The notes under the pieces are model-generated. The model saw only the letters and a list, made by a program, of their open reading frames with translations. It was not told the origin of the DNA and searched no databases. A program made the translations under genes and the position numbers. Below, one piece after another: positions 1-9,300 of a stretch of DNA of 64,000 nucleotides. The stretch is from CAYRJD01 sp965247395. Lineage in GTDB: Bacteria; Actinomycetota; Acidimicrobiia; Acidimicrobiales; Poriferisodalaceae. Numbering within the stretch: the first letter of the stretch is position 1; each line of letters begins with the position of its first letter. The stretch spans positions 124,001-188,000 of the forward strand of contig OZ252012.1 of the NCBI GenBank assembly GCA_965247395.1, in the 5' to 3' direction.

Positions 1-2
1 CA

Positions 3-848
3 CGTCCAAGTCGCCAGATAAAGCACCAGACAAAGCAACTGACTAAAGCGGTTACAACAGCTTCACAGACTGCCCTCGCGCGCCTCGCGCGTTTGGTGCG
101 TGATCGCAAGTACCGCGATAAGGCTCATCTCAGCGTTCTAGAAGGACCGCGCGCTCTTGATGGCGCTTTGGCATCCGGCGCACATGTGGAAGCGCTGTTT
201 ACGCGCCCCGACAGGCTGACACGACACCTAGATGGCCGCGCTGGTCACCTATACGAAGGCCCGGTTTATGAGGTGCCAGCCGCCGAGCTTGACAGGTTGG
301 CTGACGCGGTCAACCCGCAAGGCGTAATGGGAATAGTGAGATTCAGCGAAGCATCAGCAGCGCATCTGAGCTCGCAACCGCGAGTCGTGCTACTAGATGG
401 ATTGCGAAACCCTGGCAACACCGGCGCCATCGCCCGCACAGCCACCGCCGCCGGTTTCACTGGCGTAGCGGCCACCACAGGCACAGCCGATGTGTTCAGC
501 CCCAAATCCTTACGAGCAGCCGCAGGTCTAACGCTGGGCCTGAATGTGTGTCGCAATGTGGAAGCCAAAGACATTTTGGAAGAGCTTGGAGCAGCTGGTC
601 ATCTACGTGTGCGGGCTGCGATTGAAGGCGACGTAACGATGGCTGAGCTGGCAAGGATGCTCCAGACCCAACAAAAGCCGTTGACTCTGGTCGCTGGCAA
701 CGAGGCTGTAGGCATATCCGACCAGACAGTTAGAGGCACCGATCTGGCGGTATCCATTCCTATGCACTCACCCGTTGATTCACTAAACGTGGCGGTAGCA
801 ATTGGTGTGCTGATGTATGCGCTTGCCAGCAGCGAAGGCCAGCAGTAA
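3..848 (+). CDS. TrmH/SpoU-family RNA 2'-O-methyltransferase (5' end cut by window edge)
   Basis: SAM-dependent methyltransferase of the SPOUT class that methylates a ribose 2'-OH in tRNA or rRNA. All three family motifs are present: LLDGLRNPGNTGAIARTA (motif 1), LVAGNEAVGISD (motif 2) and the knot-closing IPMHSPVDSLNVAVAIG near the C-terminus. The reading frame is open from base 3. The first usable in-window starts are TTG 93 and GTG 96, but about 30 residues coded upstream (ending LARLARL, then VRDRKYRDK) look like the normal N-terminal substrate-binding lead. The true start is therefore probably outside the window. The gene is followed 36 bp later by pheS on the same strand, an arrangement often seen in bacteria. 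The exact RNA target cannot be read from the sequence. Confidence 0.9.
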   Translation, partial: RPSRQIKHQTKQLTKAVTTASQTALARLARLVRDRKYRDKAHLSVLEGPRALDGALASGAHVEALFTRPDRLTRHLDGRAGHLYEGPVYEVPAAELDRLADAVNPQGVMGIVRFSEASAAHLSSQPRVVLLDGLRNPGNTGAIARTATAAGFTGVAATTGTADVFSPKSLRAAAGLTLGLNVCRNVEAKDILEELGAAGHLRVRAAIEGDVTMAELARMLQTQQKPLTLVAGNEAVGISDQTVRGTDLAVSIPMHSPVDSLNVAVAIGVLMYALASSEGQQ

Positions 849-884
849 GACCAGCAATGAAGCCTGCTGAAGTGCCGACACCTA

Positions 885-2036
885 ATGACGCCAAGCCGTA
901 CCCTGCAGCAGATGCCTGAGCAGCAAGGCACTGAACAGCAAAGCGCCGGGCAGGGCACTGAATTAGCTGACTTGCTAGCAAAAATTTCTATCCAGCAAGA
1001 GCAGGCCCTGGCTGCGATCGCGGCGGCATCCGATCTGGACAGCCTGATTTCAATCGAATCCAGCTTGTTTGGCCGCAAGGCAGGGCTAGCAGAGCTCAAG
1101 CGCTCGCTCGGCAGTGTGACCGAAGCCGACCGCGGTGCCGCTGGTCGTGCACTCAACGAAGCCCAAAACCAGGTGCGCACAGCGCACGCGCAAGCCCGTG
1201 AGCAACTGGCGACAGCGGAGCGGCGAGCCAAGATCCAATCCGAGCGGTTAGACCTCACAGAAGCGCTGCCGACATCGGACCGCGGTCATCTTCACCTTGT
1301 TACTCAAACCACCGAGCAGCTTGAAGACGTATTTGTTGGCATGGGCTTCACGGTCTCCGAAGGCCCGCAAGCCGAAACAGATTGGTACAACTTTGAAGCG
1401 CTAAATATGCCTGCGGCACACCCTGCGCGTTCGATGTGGGACACGCTCTATCTCGACTTAGGTGAGCGCTCAGTATTGGGCGACGGCCAAGGCGGCGAGG
1501 CTTCTTCGATAGTGCTTCGCACGCACACCTCACCGGTACAAATTCGTGTCATGACTACGCAAGAGCCACCTATCTACACGGTGTGCCCGGGACGTGTGTT
1601 TCGCCGCGATACCGCAGATGCCAGCCATATGCCTGTGTTTCATCAGATCGAGGGTCTGGTTGTAGATCGCGGCATCTCTTTCACCGACCTGGCAGGCACC
1701 ATGGACGAATTCACTTCGGCGTACTTTGGCGGCGCTATTTCCAGCCGACTGCGGCCTTCATATTTTCCGTTTACCGAACCGTCAGCGGAATACGACATCA
1801 CCTGCGTGTTGTGTGAAGGAGAAGGCTGTCAGACCTGTGCTCGGACGGGCTGGATAGAGCTGGGCGGTTGCGGCATGGTGCATCCAAACGTGCTCAAAAA
1901 CTGCGGCATCGATTCAGAAGAATGGACTGGGTTTGCGTTTGGGTTCGGCATTGATCGTCTGGCGCTGATGAGTCGCGGTATAAACGACCTGCGCGACATG
2001 TACACCAACGACATCCGTTTTGTTAGCCAGTTCTAG
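885..2036 (+). CDS. pheS: Phenylalanyl-tRNA synthetase alpha subunit
   Basis: Catalytic subunit of the cytosolic alpha2beta2 enzyme that charges tRNA-Phe. Residues 1-125 form the Ala/Glu-rich coiled-coil arm that contacts tRNA. The class II core follows, with NFEALNMPAAHPAR near residues 169-182, motif 2 VFRRDTADASH at 238-248 and motif 3 GFGIDRLAL at 353-361. A four-cysteine knuckle (Cys307, 310, 315, 318) lies before TGWIELGGCGMVHP, as in many bacterial PheS proteins. At 383 residues it is longer than the usual ~345, mainly because of a Gln/Glu-rich N-terminus, so the real start may be slightly downstream. It is directly followed by pheT with a 9-nt gap, an operon. Confidence 0.97.
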   Translation: MTPSRTLQQMPEQQGTEQQSAGQGTELADLLAKISIQQEQALAAIAAASDLDSLISIESSLFGRKAGLAELKRSLGSVTEADRGAAGRALNEAQNQVRTAHAQAREQLATAERRAKIQSERLDLTEALPTSDRGHLHLVTQTTEQLEDVFVGMGFTVSEGPQAETDWYNFEALNMPAAHPARSMWDTLYLDLGERSVLGDGQGGEASSIVLRTHTSPVQIRVMTTQEPPIYTVCPGRVFRRDTADASHMPVFHQIEGLVVDRGISFTDLAGTMDEFTSAYFGGAISSRLRPSYFPFTEPSAEYDITCVLCEGEGCQTCARTGWIELGGCGMVHPNVLKNCGIDSEEWTGFAFGFGIDRLALMSRGINDLRDMYTNDIRFVSQF

Positions 2037-2045
2037 GACGCGAAG

Positions 2046-4460
2046 ATGAAGGTGCTGCTGAGCTGGCTGCGGGAATTTGCTCCCATAGATCAAAGTCCTG
2101 ACAAGGTTGCCAATCATTTGAGCGACCTGGGTATGGCCGTTGAAGAGATGACCGTGTTGCCAATTCTTGACGGAGTGCTGGTGGGGCGGGTAGCCGACCT
2201 GCGGCCGCACCCGGATGCGGATCGAATTCAGCTAGTTGATATAGAGCTAGATGACGGCGCTCCGCTACGACAGGTCTGCTGCGGAGCATTCAACATGTCG
2301 GTGGGTGATTTGGTGCCAGTCGCCACGGTCGGCACTGTGATGCCCGACGGTATGGAGATCAGCGAGCGCAAGATGCGCGGTGAGCTATCGCAGGGCATGT
2401 GTTGTTCGGTCGCTGAGCTAGGGCTAGGTACCGACCATGACGGCATCATGATCTTGCCGGAAGATCTGGTGGTGGGCGAACCGTTGATGAACCAGCTTGG
2501 GCTCGCTGGCGACGTCGTTTACGACTTAGAAATCAATCCCAACCGACCTGATGCAATGTCGGTTGCAGGAGTGGCTCGTGATTTAGCCGCGCGACTAGGC
2601 GTGCCTTTCAAGATCCCCACGCCCGAGGTCACCGAGGCTGAAGAAGACGTCAGCGCAACTGTGCAGATTATTGATGCTGACTTGTGCGGGAGATTTGTGG
2701 TGCGTGTTCTGCGCAATGTGCAGGTGAGGCCGTCGCCTCTGTGGTTGCAGGTCAGGCTGGCGTTGTGCGGTATGAGACCGATTAACACAGTGGTCGATGC
2801 TTCCAACTTTGTGATGCTGGAACTGGGCACGCCCAGCCACACCTACGACTTGGACAAGCTGCCGCAGGCGCGGATAGGAACGCGGCGCAGCCCAGGCGGT
2901 GAACAGGTAACAACGCTGGACGGCCAGGAGCGAGTGCTAGCTACCGGTGACGGCGTGATCGTGGACGGAACAGATCAGCCGATCGGTATCGCCGGAGTGA
3001 TGGGTGGAGCCAGCACCGAAATCAGCGACCAAACCAATGCGGTGTTGTTGGAAATGGCTTGGTGGGATAGCACTTCGATAGCAGTCACCTCGCAGAGGCT
3101 GGGGTTGCGCTCCGAGGCGTCAATGCGATTTGAGCGTGGCACCGATTGGGTGCAAAAGCGGCTGGCGGCCGACCGTTTTTGTGAGCTGCTTGCAAAGATC
3201 ACGCCAGGCTCTGTGCTCGTTGACCGCGGCGCCGTTGATGTAGCTGGCGACCTGCCTCCCCAATCAAAGGTGAGCGTGCGACCGGAGCGGGTCAGCCATT
3301 TGCTGGGTCGAAAATTCGACGGTGCAAAGATAACGGCGTTGCTAACGCCGATTGGTTTCCAGGTGGAGCCAGACAAGGCGTCAAGCGCAGGGTCTCTTTG
3401 TGTAACTGTCCCTTCGTTTCGCCCCGACACCGCGACCGAAGAAGACGTCACCGAAGAGGTAGCTCGTCATTACGGATATGGACGGCTGGGCCGAACCGTG
3501 CCGCGCTCGCCGAATCCAGGTCGCTTGACAAACCAGCAGCTGCTTCGCCGTCGCTTACGCCAGGTTTTGGTAGGCGAGGGTGTATCGGAGGCAATGCCCA
3601 ATCCGTTTTTGGCTCCGGATGCCGTTGCGCGCGCAGGGCTGGCTGTGGCGGATCCGATTCGACTGCTGAACCCGCTAGTAACTGAGGAATCGGTGTTGCG
3701 TCCGTCGCTCTTACCGGGACTGTTGGCGGCGGTGGGTTACAACGAATCTCATCGCAGCGAAGGTGTGTCGTTGTTTGAACTTGGTGTTGTTTTTGCTGCT
3801 GCGAATGAGCGAACCGCAAAAGGGTCAGCCGACACGACTCTGTTACCTACCGAAACCGAACGTCTGTCAGTGATTCTGGCCGATCGCGATGCGCACGCAG
3901 CGGCCCAGCTTTGGTCGATTATTGCGACTGAGTTGGGGGTGCGTTTCGCCTTAACGAACGCGGCCGATGTCAGCTACATGCACCCGACACGCGCCGCAGA
4001 GATAACCCTGACTTTGCCCGATGGACCAGTTGCTTTGCTGGGTGTGCTTGGCGAACTTGACCCATCCGTTTGTGAACGGCACGGCATCAACCAGCGCTGC
4101 GCTTGGATAGATATTCGAGCTGACTTGTTAATCGAAGCCGTGGCAGGCGCACCCGTTGTGTCGTACCGACAGGTGTCGTCTTATCCGTCGGCTGACTTTG
4201 ACCTGGCTTTAGTGGTTAGCGATTCGATCTCGGCGGGCGAGGTGGAAGCAACGTTGAGGCGAGCAGCGGGTGATCAGCTGCAATCCTTACGGTTGTTTGA
4301 TGTCTATCGAGGGTCGCAGCTACCGACAGGCCAACGTTCCTTGGCGTATCGGCTGCGGGTGCAAGCCACAGACCAAACCCTTACCGACGAACAGGTAGGG
4401 GAGATACGAGCGCTGTGTATTTCCGCAGCCGAAAAGGCGCACAACGCCACCCTGCGTTAG
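2046..4460 (+). CDS. pheT: Phenylalanyl-tRNA synthetase beta subunit
   Basis: Large subunit of PheRS. The 804-residue protein has the expected domain order: N-terminal EMAP/tRNA-binding-like domain (about 40-150), B3/B4 editing domain (about 200-380, with GVMGGASTEI and FERGTD), B5 DNA-binding-like fold, catalytic-like core, and a C-terminal FDX-ACB anticodon-binding domain beginning near SSYPSADFDLALVV. Start ATG 2046 has a purine-rich stretch just upstream and is 9 nt after pheS. The 3' end overlaps the convergent hydroxyacid dehydrogenase by 4 nt. Confidence 0.97.
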   Translation: MKVLLSWLREFAPIDQSPDKVANHLSDLGMAVEEMTVLPILDGVLVGRVADLRPHPDADRIQLVDIELDDGAPLRQVCCGAFNMSVGDLVPVATVGTVMPDGMEISERKMRGELSQGMCCSVAELGLGTDHDGIMILPEDLVVGEPLMNQLGLAGDVVYDLEINPNRPDAMSVAGVARDLAARLGVPFKIPTPEVTEAEEDVSATVQIIDADLCGRFVVRVLRNVQVRPSPLWLQVRLALCGMRPINTVVDASNFVMLELGTPSHTYDLDKLPQARIGTRRSPGGEQVTTLDGQERVLATGDGVIVDGTDQPIGIAGVMGGASTEISDQTNAVLLEMAWWDSTSIAVTSQRLGLRSEASMRFERGTDWVQKRLAADRFCELLAKITPGSVLVDRGAVDVAGDLPPQSKVSVRPERVSHLLGRKFDGAKITALLTPIGFQVEPDKASSAGSLCVTVPSFRPDTATEEDVTEEVARHYGYGRLGRTVPRSPNPGRLTNQQLLRRRLRQVLVGEGVSEAMPNPFLAPDAVARAGLAVADPIRLLNPLVTEESVLRPSLLPGLLAAVGYNESHRSEGVSLFELGVVFAAANERTAKGSADTTLLPTETERLSVILADRDAHAAAQLWSIIATELGVRFALTNAADVSYMHPTRAAEITLTLPDGPVALLGVLGELDPSVCERHGINQRCAWIDIRADLLIEAVAGAPVVSYRQVSSYPSADFDLALVVSDSISAGEVEATLRRAAGDQLQSLRLFDVYRGSQLPTGQRSLAYRLRVQATDQTLTDEQVGEIRALCISAAEKAHNATLR

Positions 4461-5425
4461 TAGCCCAGAGTCGTGTCCACGTGGCCGACTAGTTCCTCGC
4501 CCGCTACTCGCCGCTTCACGTTTTCTCGCACACGATCGACCAGCAGCGGCAAGCCCATCTCGGGCGTGTTGGCAATATGTGGCGTAATGATGCAGTTCGG
4601 AATATCCCATAGAGGGTGCCTGTCAGGCAGTGGTTCTGGGTCTGTTACATCTAGGCCCGCTCCACCAATCTGGCCGGCCTTTAGAGCCTGCACGAGATCG
4701 TCGGTAACTATGTGGCGCCCACGCGCCACATTGATGACCCAGGCGTGCTCAGGCAACAAAGCCAACTCGGGCGCTGCGATGATGCCGGTTGTTTCGTTAG
4801 TGAGCGCTAGTGCTAGCACTAACAGGTCGGTCTCTCCCAGCACAGCATGAAGATCGCTAACCGATCGCACGGTGGCGCCAGTCAAGGCACCGGAACCAGC
4901 CACAGCTTTCGCCGAGCTGTCAATGCTCCTACGTAAAACCGTTATTTGGCAATTGAAAGGCGCTAGCAGCGGAAGTAGCTCCTCAGTGATTCCACCAGCG
5001 CCGAGCAGAGTCAGGCGGGCGCCGATCAGATTGCGGCCCTGCGGCGGCTCCCAGGTGGTGGCTCCTATGTAGGCGCTTAGGCCACGCATACCAGCCAGCG
5101 CTAGCGCCAACACGTGCTCGGCGACCGGCTTGGCGTATACACCTTTGCCACAAGTCCATTCCAGATCCGATCGGCTCGCAATCATTTCAATGAGCGACTC
5201 GACTCCGGCATAGGGCAGCTGTACCCATTTGATATTTGGGTTGTTATCTAGCACCGACGGCAGCAGATCTGCGCGTGCCGGTTCGGCCCACACCACTGCC
5301 TGTGCATGTTCTTGCGCCACCACCTCACCACCGCCGTCCTTAACCGCTTGCGCTAAGACATCTCGTCTCCAGCACTCAGGTTCGACTGCTATCTGTGGAG
5401 TATGTGGTGTGTGCCCAGCTTTCAT
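4457..5425 (-). CDS. D-isomer specific 2-hydroxyacid dehydrogenase
   Basis: NAD(P)-dependent oxidoreductase of the phosphoglycerate/glyoxylate dehydrogenase superfamily, 322 residues. The Rossmann segment LLGAGGITEELLPLL lies near residues 148-163. The catalytic Arg is in NVARG, the Glu in TDPEPLP and the His in ITPHIANT. The substrate 2-keto acid is not predictable. The start codon shares its A with the TGA stop of the upstream SDR gene (TGATG), so the two are probably translationally coupled and may act on linked hydroxy/keto substrates. The 3' end overlaps pheT tail to tail. Confidence 0.9.
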   Translation of the reverse strand: MKAGHTPHTPQIAVEPECWRRDVLAQAVKDGGGEVVAQEHAQAVVWAEPARADLLPSVLDNNPNIKWVQLPYAGVESLIEMIASRSDLEWTCGKGVYAKPVAEHVLALALAGMRGLSAYIGATTWEPPQGRNLIGARLTLLGAGGITEELLPLLAPFNCQITVLRRSIDSSAKAVAGSGALTGATVRSVSDLHAVLGETDLLVLALALTNETTGIIAAPELALLPEHAWVINVARGRHIVTDDLVQALKAGQIGGAGLDVTDPEPLPDRHPLWDIPNCIITPHIANTPEMGLPLLVDRVRENVKRRVAGEELVGHVDTTLGY

Positions 5426-6273
5426 CAGCGGTTGTCGGCCATGATTCCGCCGTCAGCGAAGATGATCTCGCCTGTAACAAAGCTGGACTCATCGCTGCAC
5501 AGGTACAAGCAGGCATTGGCGATGTCAGCCGGTTCACCAAGTCGTCCCAGCGGTGTCTCGGCTTCACGATCTGCTACCCAGCGCTCGTTATTGGTGGTGA
5601 TGGCGGCACTCATTGAGGTCCTCGTGTAGCCCGGGCCAACGGCGTTCACACGAATTCCAAAGCGACCAAACTCACCGGCCGCGCATTTAGTCAGCATCCA
5701 AACGCCGGCCTTAGATACGCAGTAGTCAGCCGAAGCTTTCAACGCCGTGACCGCAGCCACGGACGCAATGTTGACTATCGCCCCGCCGTGTCCTTGTGAG
5801 CGCATCTGGCGTGCCACCGCTTGATCGGTGAGCATCACGCCGGTGAGATTTACGTCGATCACTCGCTGCCAGGTATGTAGAGACTTGTTGATGAGGTACA
5901 TGTCATTGCGATCAAACCTGTCGGTTCCGCTTTGCTCTTGCGTTTCTCGGCTGACGTAGCCAGCATGTGAGATGCCTGCGGCTGCCACGCATGCGTCAAT
6001 GTGACCAAATCTTTCCGTAGCACTCGCAACCATTGCTTCAACTTCGTCGGGAGCGGAGGTGTCAACCGTTATTGCTAACGCAGGTGCGCCCATTTGAGTC
6101 AACTCGTGAACAACGGCGTCCGCTCGTTCGGCGTTGAGGTCGGCGACTGCGACCGACGCTCCCTCTTGCGCGAAACGAATCGCGCAGCCGCGACCTATAC
6201 CAGAGGCGCCGCCGGTGATCAGAACCACCTTGTTAGCCATGCGATGTTGCGGATCAGGGATGGAGTTGTTCAT
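5425..6273 (-). CDS. Short-chain dehydrogenase/reductase
   Basis: Classical SDR oxidoreductase of 282 residues. It has the cofactor-binding TGGASGIG near residue 20, the acidic residue in VAVADLN that favours NAD, AAAGIS in place of NNAG, the catalytic Ser in NIASVA, YCVSK as the Tyr-Lys pair, and a C-terminal FADGGIM. An insertion around residues 105-135 (RETQEQSGTDRFDRND) is longer than in minimal SDRs. A second ATG at residue 12 (MANKVVLITGG) would also give a normal N-terminus. It is the first gene of a two-gene unit with the hydroxyacid dehydrogenase. The substrate is unknown. Confidence 0.9.
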   Translation of the reverse strand: MNNSIPDPQHRMANKVVLITGGASGIGRGCAIRFAQEGASVAVADLNAERADAVVHELTQMGAPALAITVDTSAPDEVEAMVASATERFGHIDACVAAAGISHAGYVSRETQEQSGTDRFDRNDMYLINKSLHTWQRVIDVNLTGVMLTDQAVARQMRSQGHGGAIVNIASVAAVTALKASADYCVSKAGVWMLTKCAAGEFGRFGIRVNAVGPGYTRTSMSAAITTNNERWVADREAETPLGRLGEPADIANACLYLCSDESSFVTGEIIFADGGIMADNR

Positions 6274-6336
6274 GGCCTGTTTTTAGCGCAATAGTTAGAG
6301 CATCTGCCAACCTGCAAGGTAAGACCCAGCAAAGTG

Positions 6337-9300
6337 CTAGGCGTCAGGGGTGCTCGAAATGCGTCTGGTTAGTTCGGTGCGACGTTTCCGCAGCAGGCGC
6401 CAGGTGACCTTCGGCTCTTGCGACGACACGCCCATTGCTTGGCGCAAAGCACTCTCAGTTACATTGTCTTCGCTGACGGAAAAGCCAATTTCTCCAGCCA
6501 TGCGCACACCGTTGCGTGCCACGAACGAGCTAGCGGTGCGCTCGAACTGCGCCAGGATGTCCATGTCAGGTGCAAGTTCGCCCATCACCGACGTGATGTA
6601 TGCGAAGTTCTTGATGAACAGCATTAGCTCTTTGGGGATGCGTGCGCCGTGAGTTAGAAGTCCCGTAATGAGGGATCGGAACTCGGCCACAAACTCCTCC
6701 TCAGACAGCTTCAGCGGATCGAAGTCGGGTCGGTCGAGACCGAGCTCGGCGGCTAGCTCGGTTCCATCAACGCCAGGAGAAAAAGCACCTAGCTGCGCCA
6801 TGCCCTCGAGCTGAGCGACGACGTCTCCAGTTAGCAGCCCGATCACATAACGCAGAAACGCAATTCGCCGGTTGCCTTGCAGTCGGCCAGTGATGCCGAA
6901 ATCGACTAAACCGACGTTGCCTTGGTCGTCAACAAGCACGTTGCCTGCGTGAAAATCACCGTGGAACACGCCATGCACGCATGTGCCTTCCAGCAGCGAA
7001 TCGATCATTTGACCGAAGATCGCTGTCACCATCTCGCTAGGTAAGTCACCGGCTTCAAGACTGGACAGCGGTCGCCCTTTTACTCGGCTCATCACGATGA
7101 TCCGTTTGGTGACTGCGTCTAGGTGAGGTGTGGGCAACAACCAAGCAGGCTGTGTTGATCGCCCTGGTCGTCCTGACTGAGCGCGCAGCGCGCGGTCTAC
7201 CTCAATCAGGTTTGCAACCTCCACCCGAAAATCCAGCTCCTCGCTGATGGTTTCTGCGAAGAGTTCAACTAAAGCGGGCGGATTCGCAAGAGCGGTTACG
7301 GGGATTTTTCCAACCAGGTGCGGTGCCACCCATGCCAGCACGGCGATGTCTCGTTTGACTCGGTGAGAGATGCGCGGTCGCTGCACTTTCACTACTACCT
7401 CAGTGCCATCAAGCAAGGTGGCGGCATGTGCTTGTGCGATGGAAGCCGCGGCCAGTGGAGTCGGATCGATGCTGGCAAACCGCAGATGCAGCGGACCAAG
7501 CTCGGCTTGGAGCACGCGGCGTGCTTGTGTCCAACTCATGGCTGTTACCTGGTCTCGACATGAGCGACATTCGCTGACCAGAGCGTCGGGAAAGACGCCC
7601 TCGCCGGCCGCTATCAGTTGCGCGAGTTTGATGTAGCTAGGGCCGAGTCGTTCGGCGGCTTTGCGCAGCCGCCGATAGGTGTGGGCGCGTTGCTGTTCGT
7701 CGGTGAGGCTGCGTCTAAAGAGGCGGTCCCAGATGCGCATGGCAAACACCGCCCAGACGATCAACAAACCGGTTATCGCCAGACGACCTATTGGAGGGAT
7801 GCGCGGCGGCTTTATCAGTGCTGGCAGAGATGAGTGGATCTTTTCCCGCAGGGGAGCGGTGCGGGTCAAATAACGGTCGTGTAGCGCTTCGCGGTCGCGC
7901 AGCGCTTTGTGGTCAGGCAATGTGCTGTGGCCGCGCCCGTTGAAATCAGGTTCGTTGGAATCGGACTCGTTGAGACCGGGTTCGCTGAAACTATTAACGG
8001 AGTTGCTGTCTGCGTGATGAGCGCTAGCTCCGTTGGTCGTGAAGTCAGTTGCGAAATCTCTTACGGACTCTTCTGCGGTGCCCGTCGCGCTGGCTTTGTT
8101 TGTAGCGATAGTGCCTGCGGAGAATCTGCGACTTGGTGGGTTTTCGATTGGCGTTGCGGCTGCGCCTGACGTTGCGTTGTTTGTCTGCCCGGTGCTTGTC
8201 TGCCCAGGGTTTATTAGTACGGGGTTTATCTGCCCAGTGTTTGTCTGCACAGGGTTTATTTGCACAGGCATTCGTGCCGGTCCCCAGATGCCCAACGAAA
8301 GTGGTTTCCATTCGACTGGCTCAACAAGCTCGAAGCTCTCAACGCGCTCGACAAACTGCGACAGTGCTTCTTGCAGTTCAGCCCGAGCCAAAAAGGCGCC
8401 TAGGCAGTGGTGTATGCCGCTACCGAATGCGAGGTGTGGGCGATTGCGTTTAGCGGTGATGTCAAATCGATAGGAATCATCGACAGAGTCCGCACTAAGG
8501 CTGGCGGCGTGCAGACCCACAACAACCGTTGTGCCCGCCGGGAACAACAGCCCTTCGACCTCAATGTCTTTGGTGGCTAGTCGTGCTGTGCTACGCACTG
8601 CGCCCAGATAGCGAAGCGATTCTTCGATCGCGTCAGGCACTAGGTCTGGGTTCTGGCGCAACAGCTGGTATTGCTCGGGATGATCTGCGAAAGCAGCCAG
8701 CGTGGCACCCAGCTGGTTGCGTGTGGTGTCCGTGCCTGCCAGCAACAGTGCTTCCACCATGGCCGCTAGCTCACTGCCAGAAAGTTGGGCAGCGTCAGCG
8801 TCCTCATCGTGGTCCTCATCGTGAGCGCTGATAAGCAGCGACAACAGATCATCACCTAGTTGAGTTTTTCGCTGGGCAATTAGGTCAGCGACATAGTCAT
8901 CTAGCTCGGCTTGTGCAGTAGCGATGTCATCCACACGAGTCAGCAAGGCGTCGGTGTCGGCATCAAAAATGCCGAGGATCGTTTCAGCCCAACGATCAAA
9001 CAGCTGCCAATCGCTTGCAGGCGTGCCAAGCAGTTCGCAAATGATCGGGATGGGATAGGGGCGACACAGATCAGCGACTAGCTCGCTGGTGGTGCCAGCT
9101 TTGGAAGTGCTCTTAGACGTTGTGATGATTTCGTCAATCAGTTGCCGCGCGTAATCGGCCATGAACGGGCGCATACGATCGGCACTAGCTGGCGTGAAAG
9201 CGGACGACACCAGTCGCCGCAAGCGGTGATGGTCTGCCCCCTCTACCGACAACACATTGGGACGGGGTGCCAGCTGGGTGCGGGAACGTGAATCTGCCTT

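Noticed and set aside
599..1258. 219-aa minus-strand ORF opposite the methyltransferase and pheS
   Set aside because: It is antisense to two well-supported genes; its composition is Ser/Arg/Cys-rich and has no recognisable motif.
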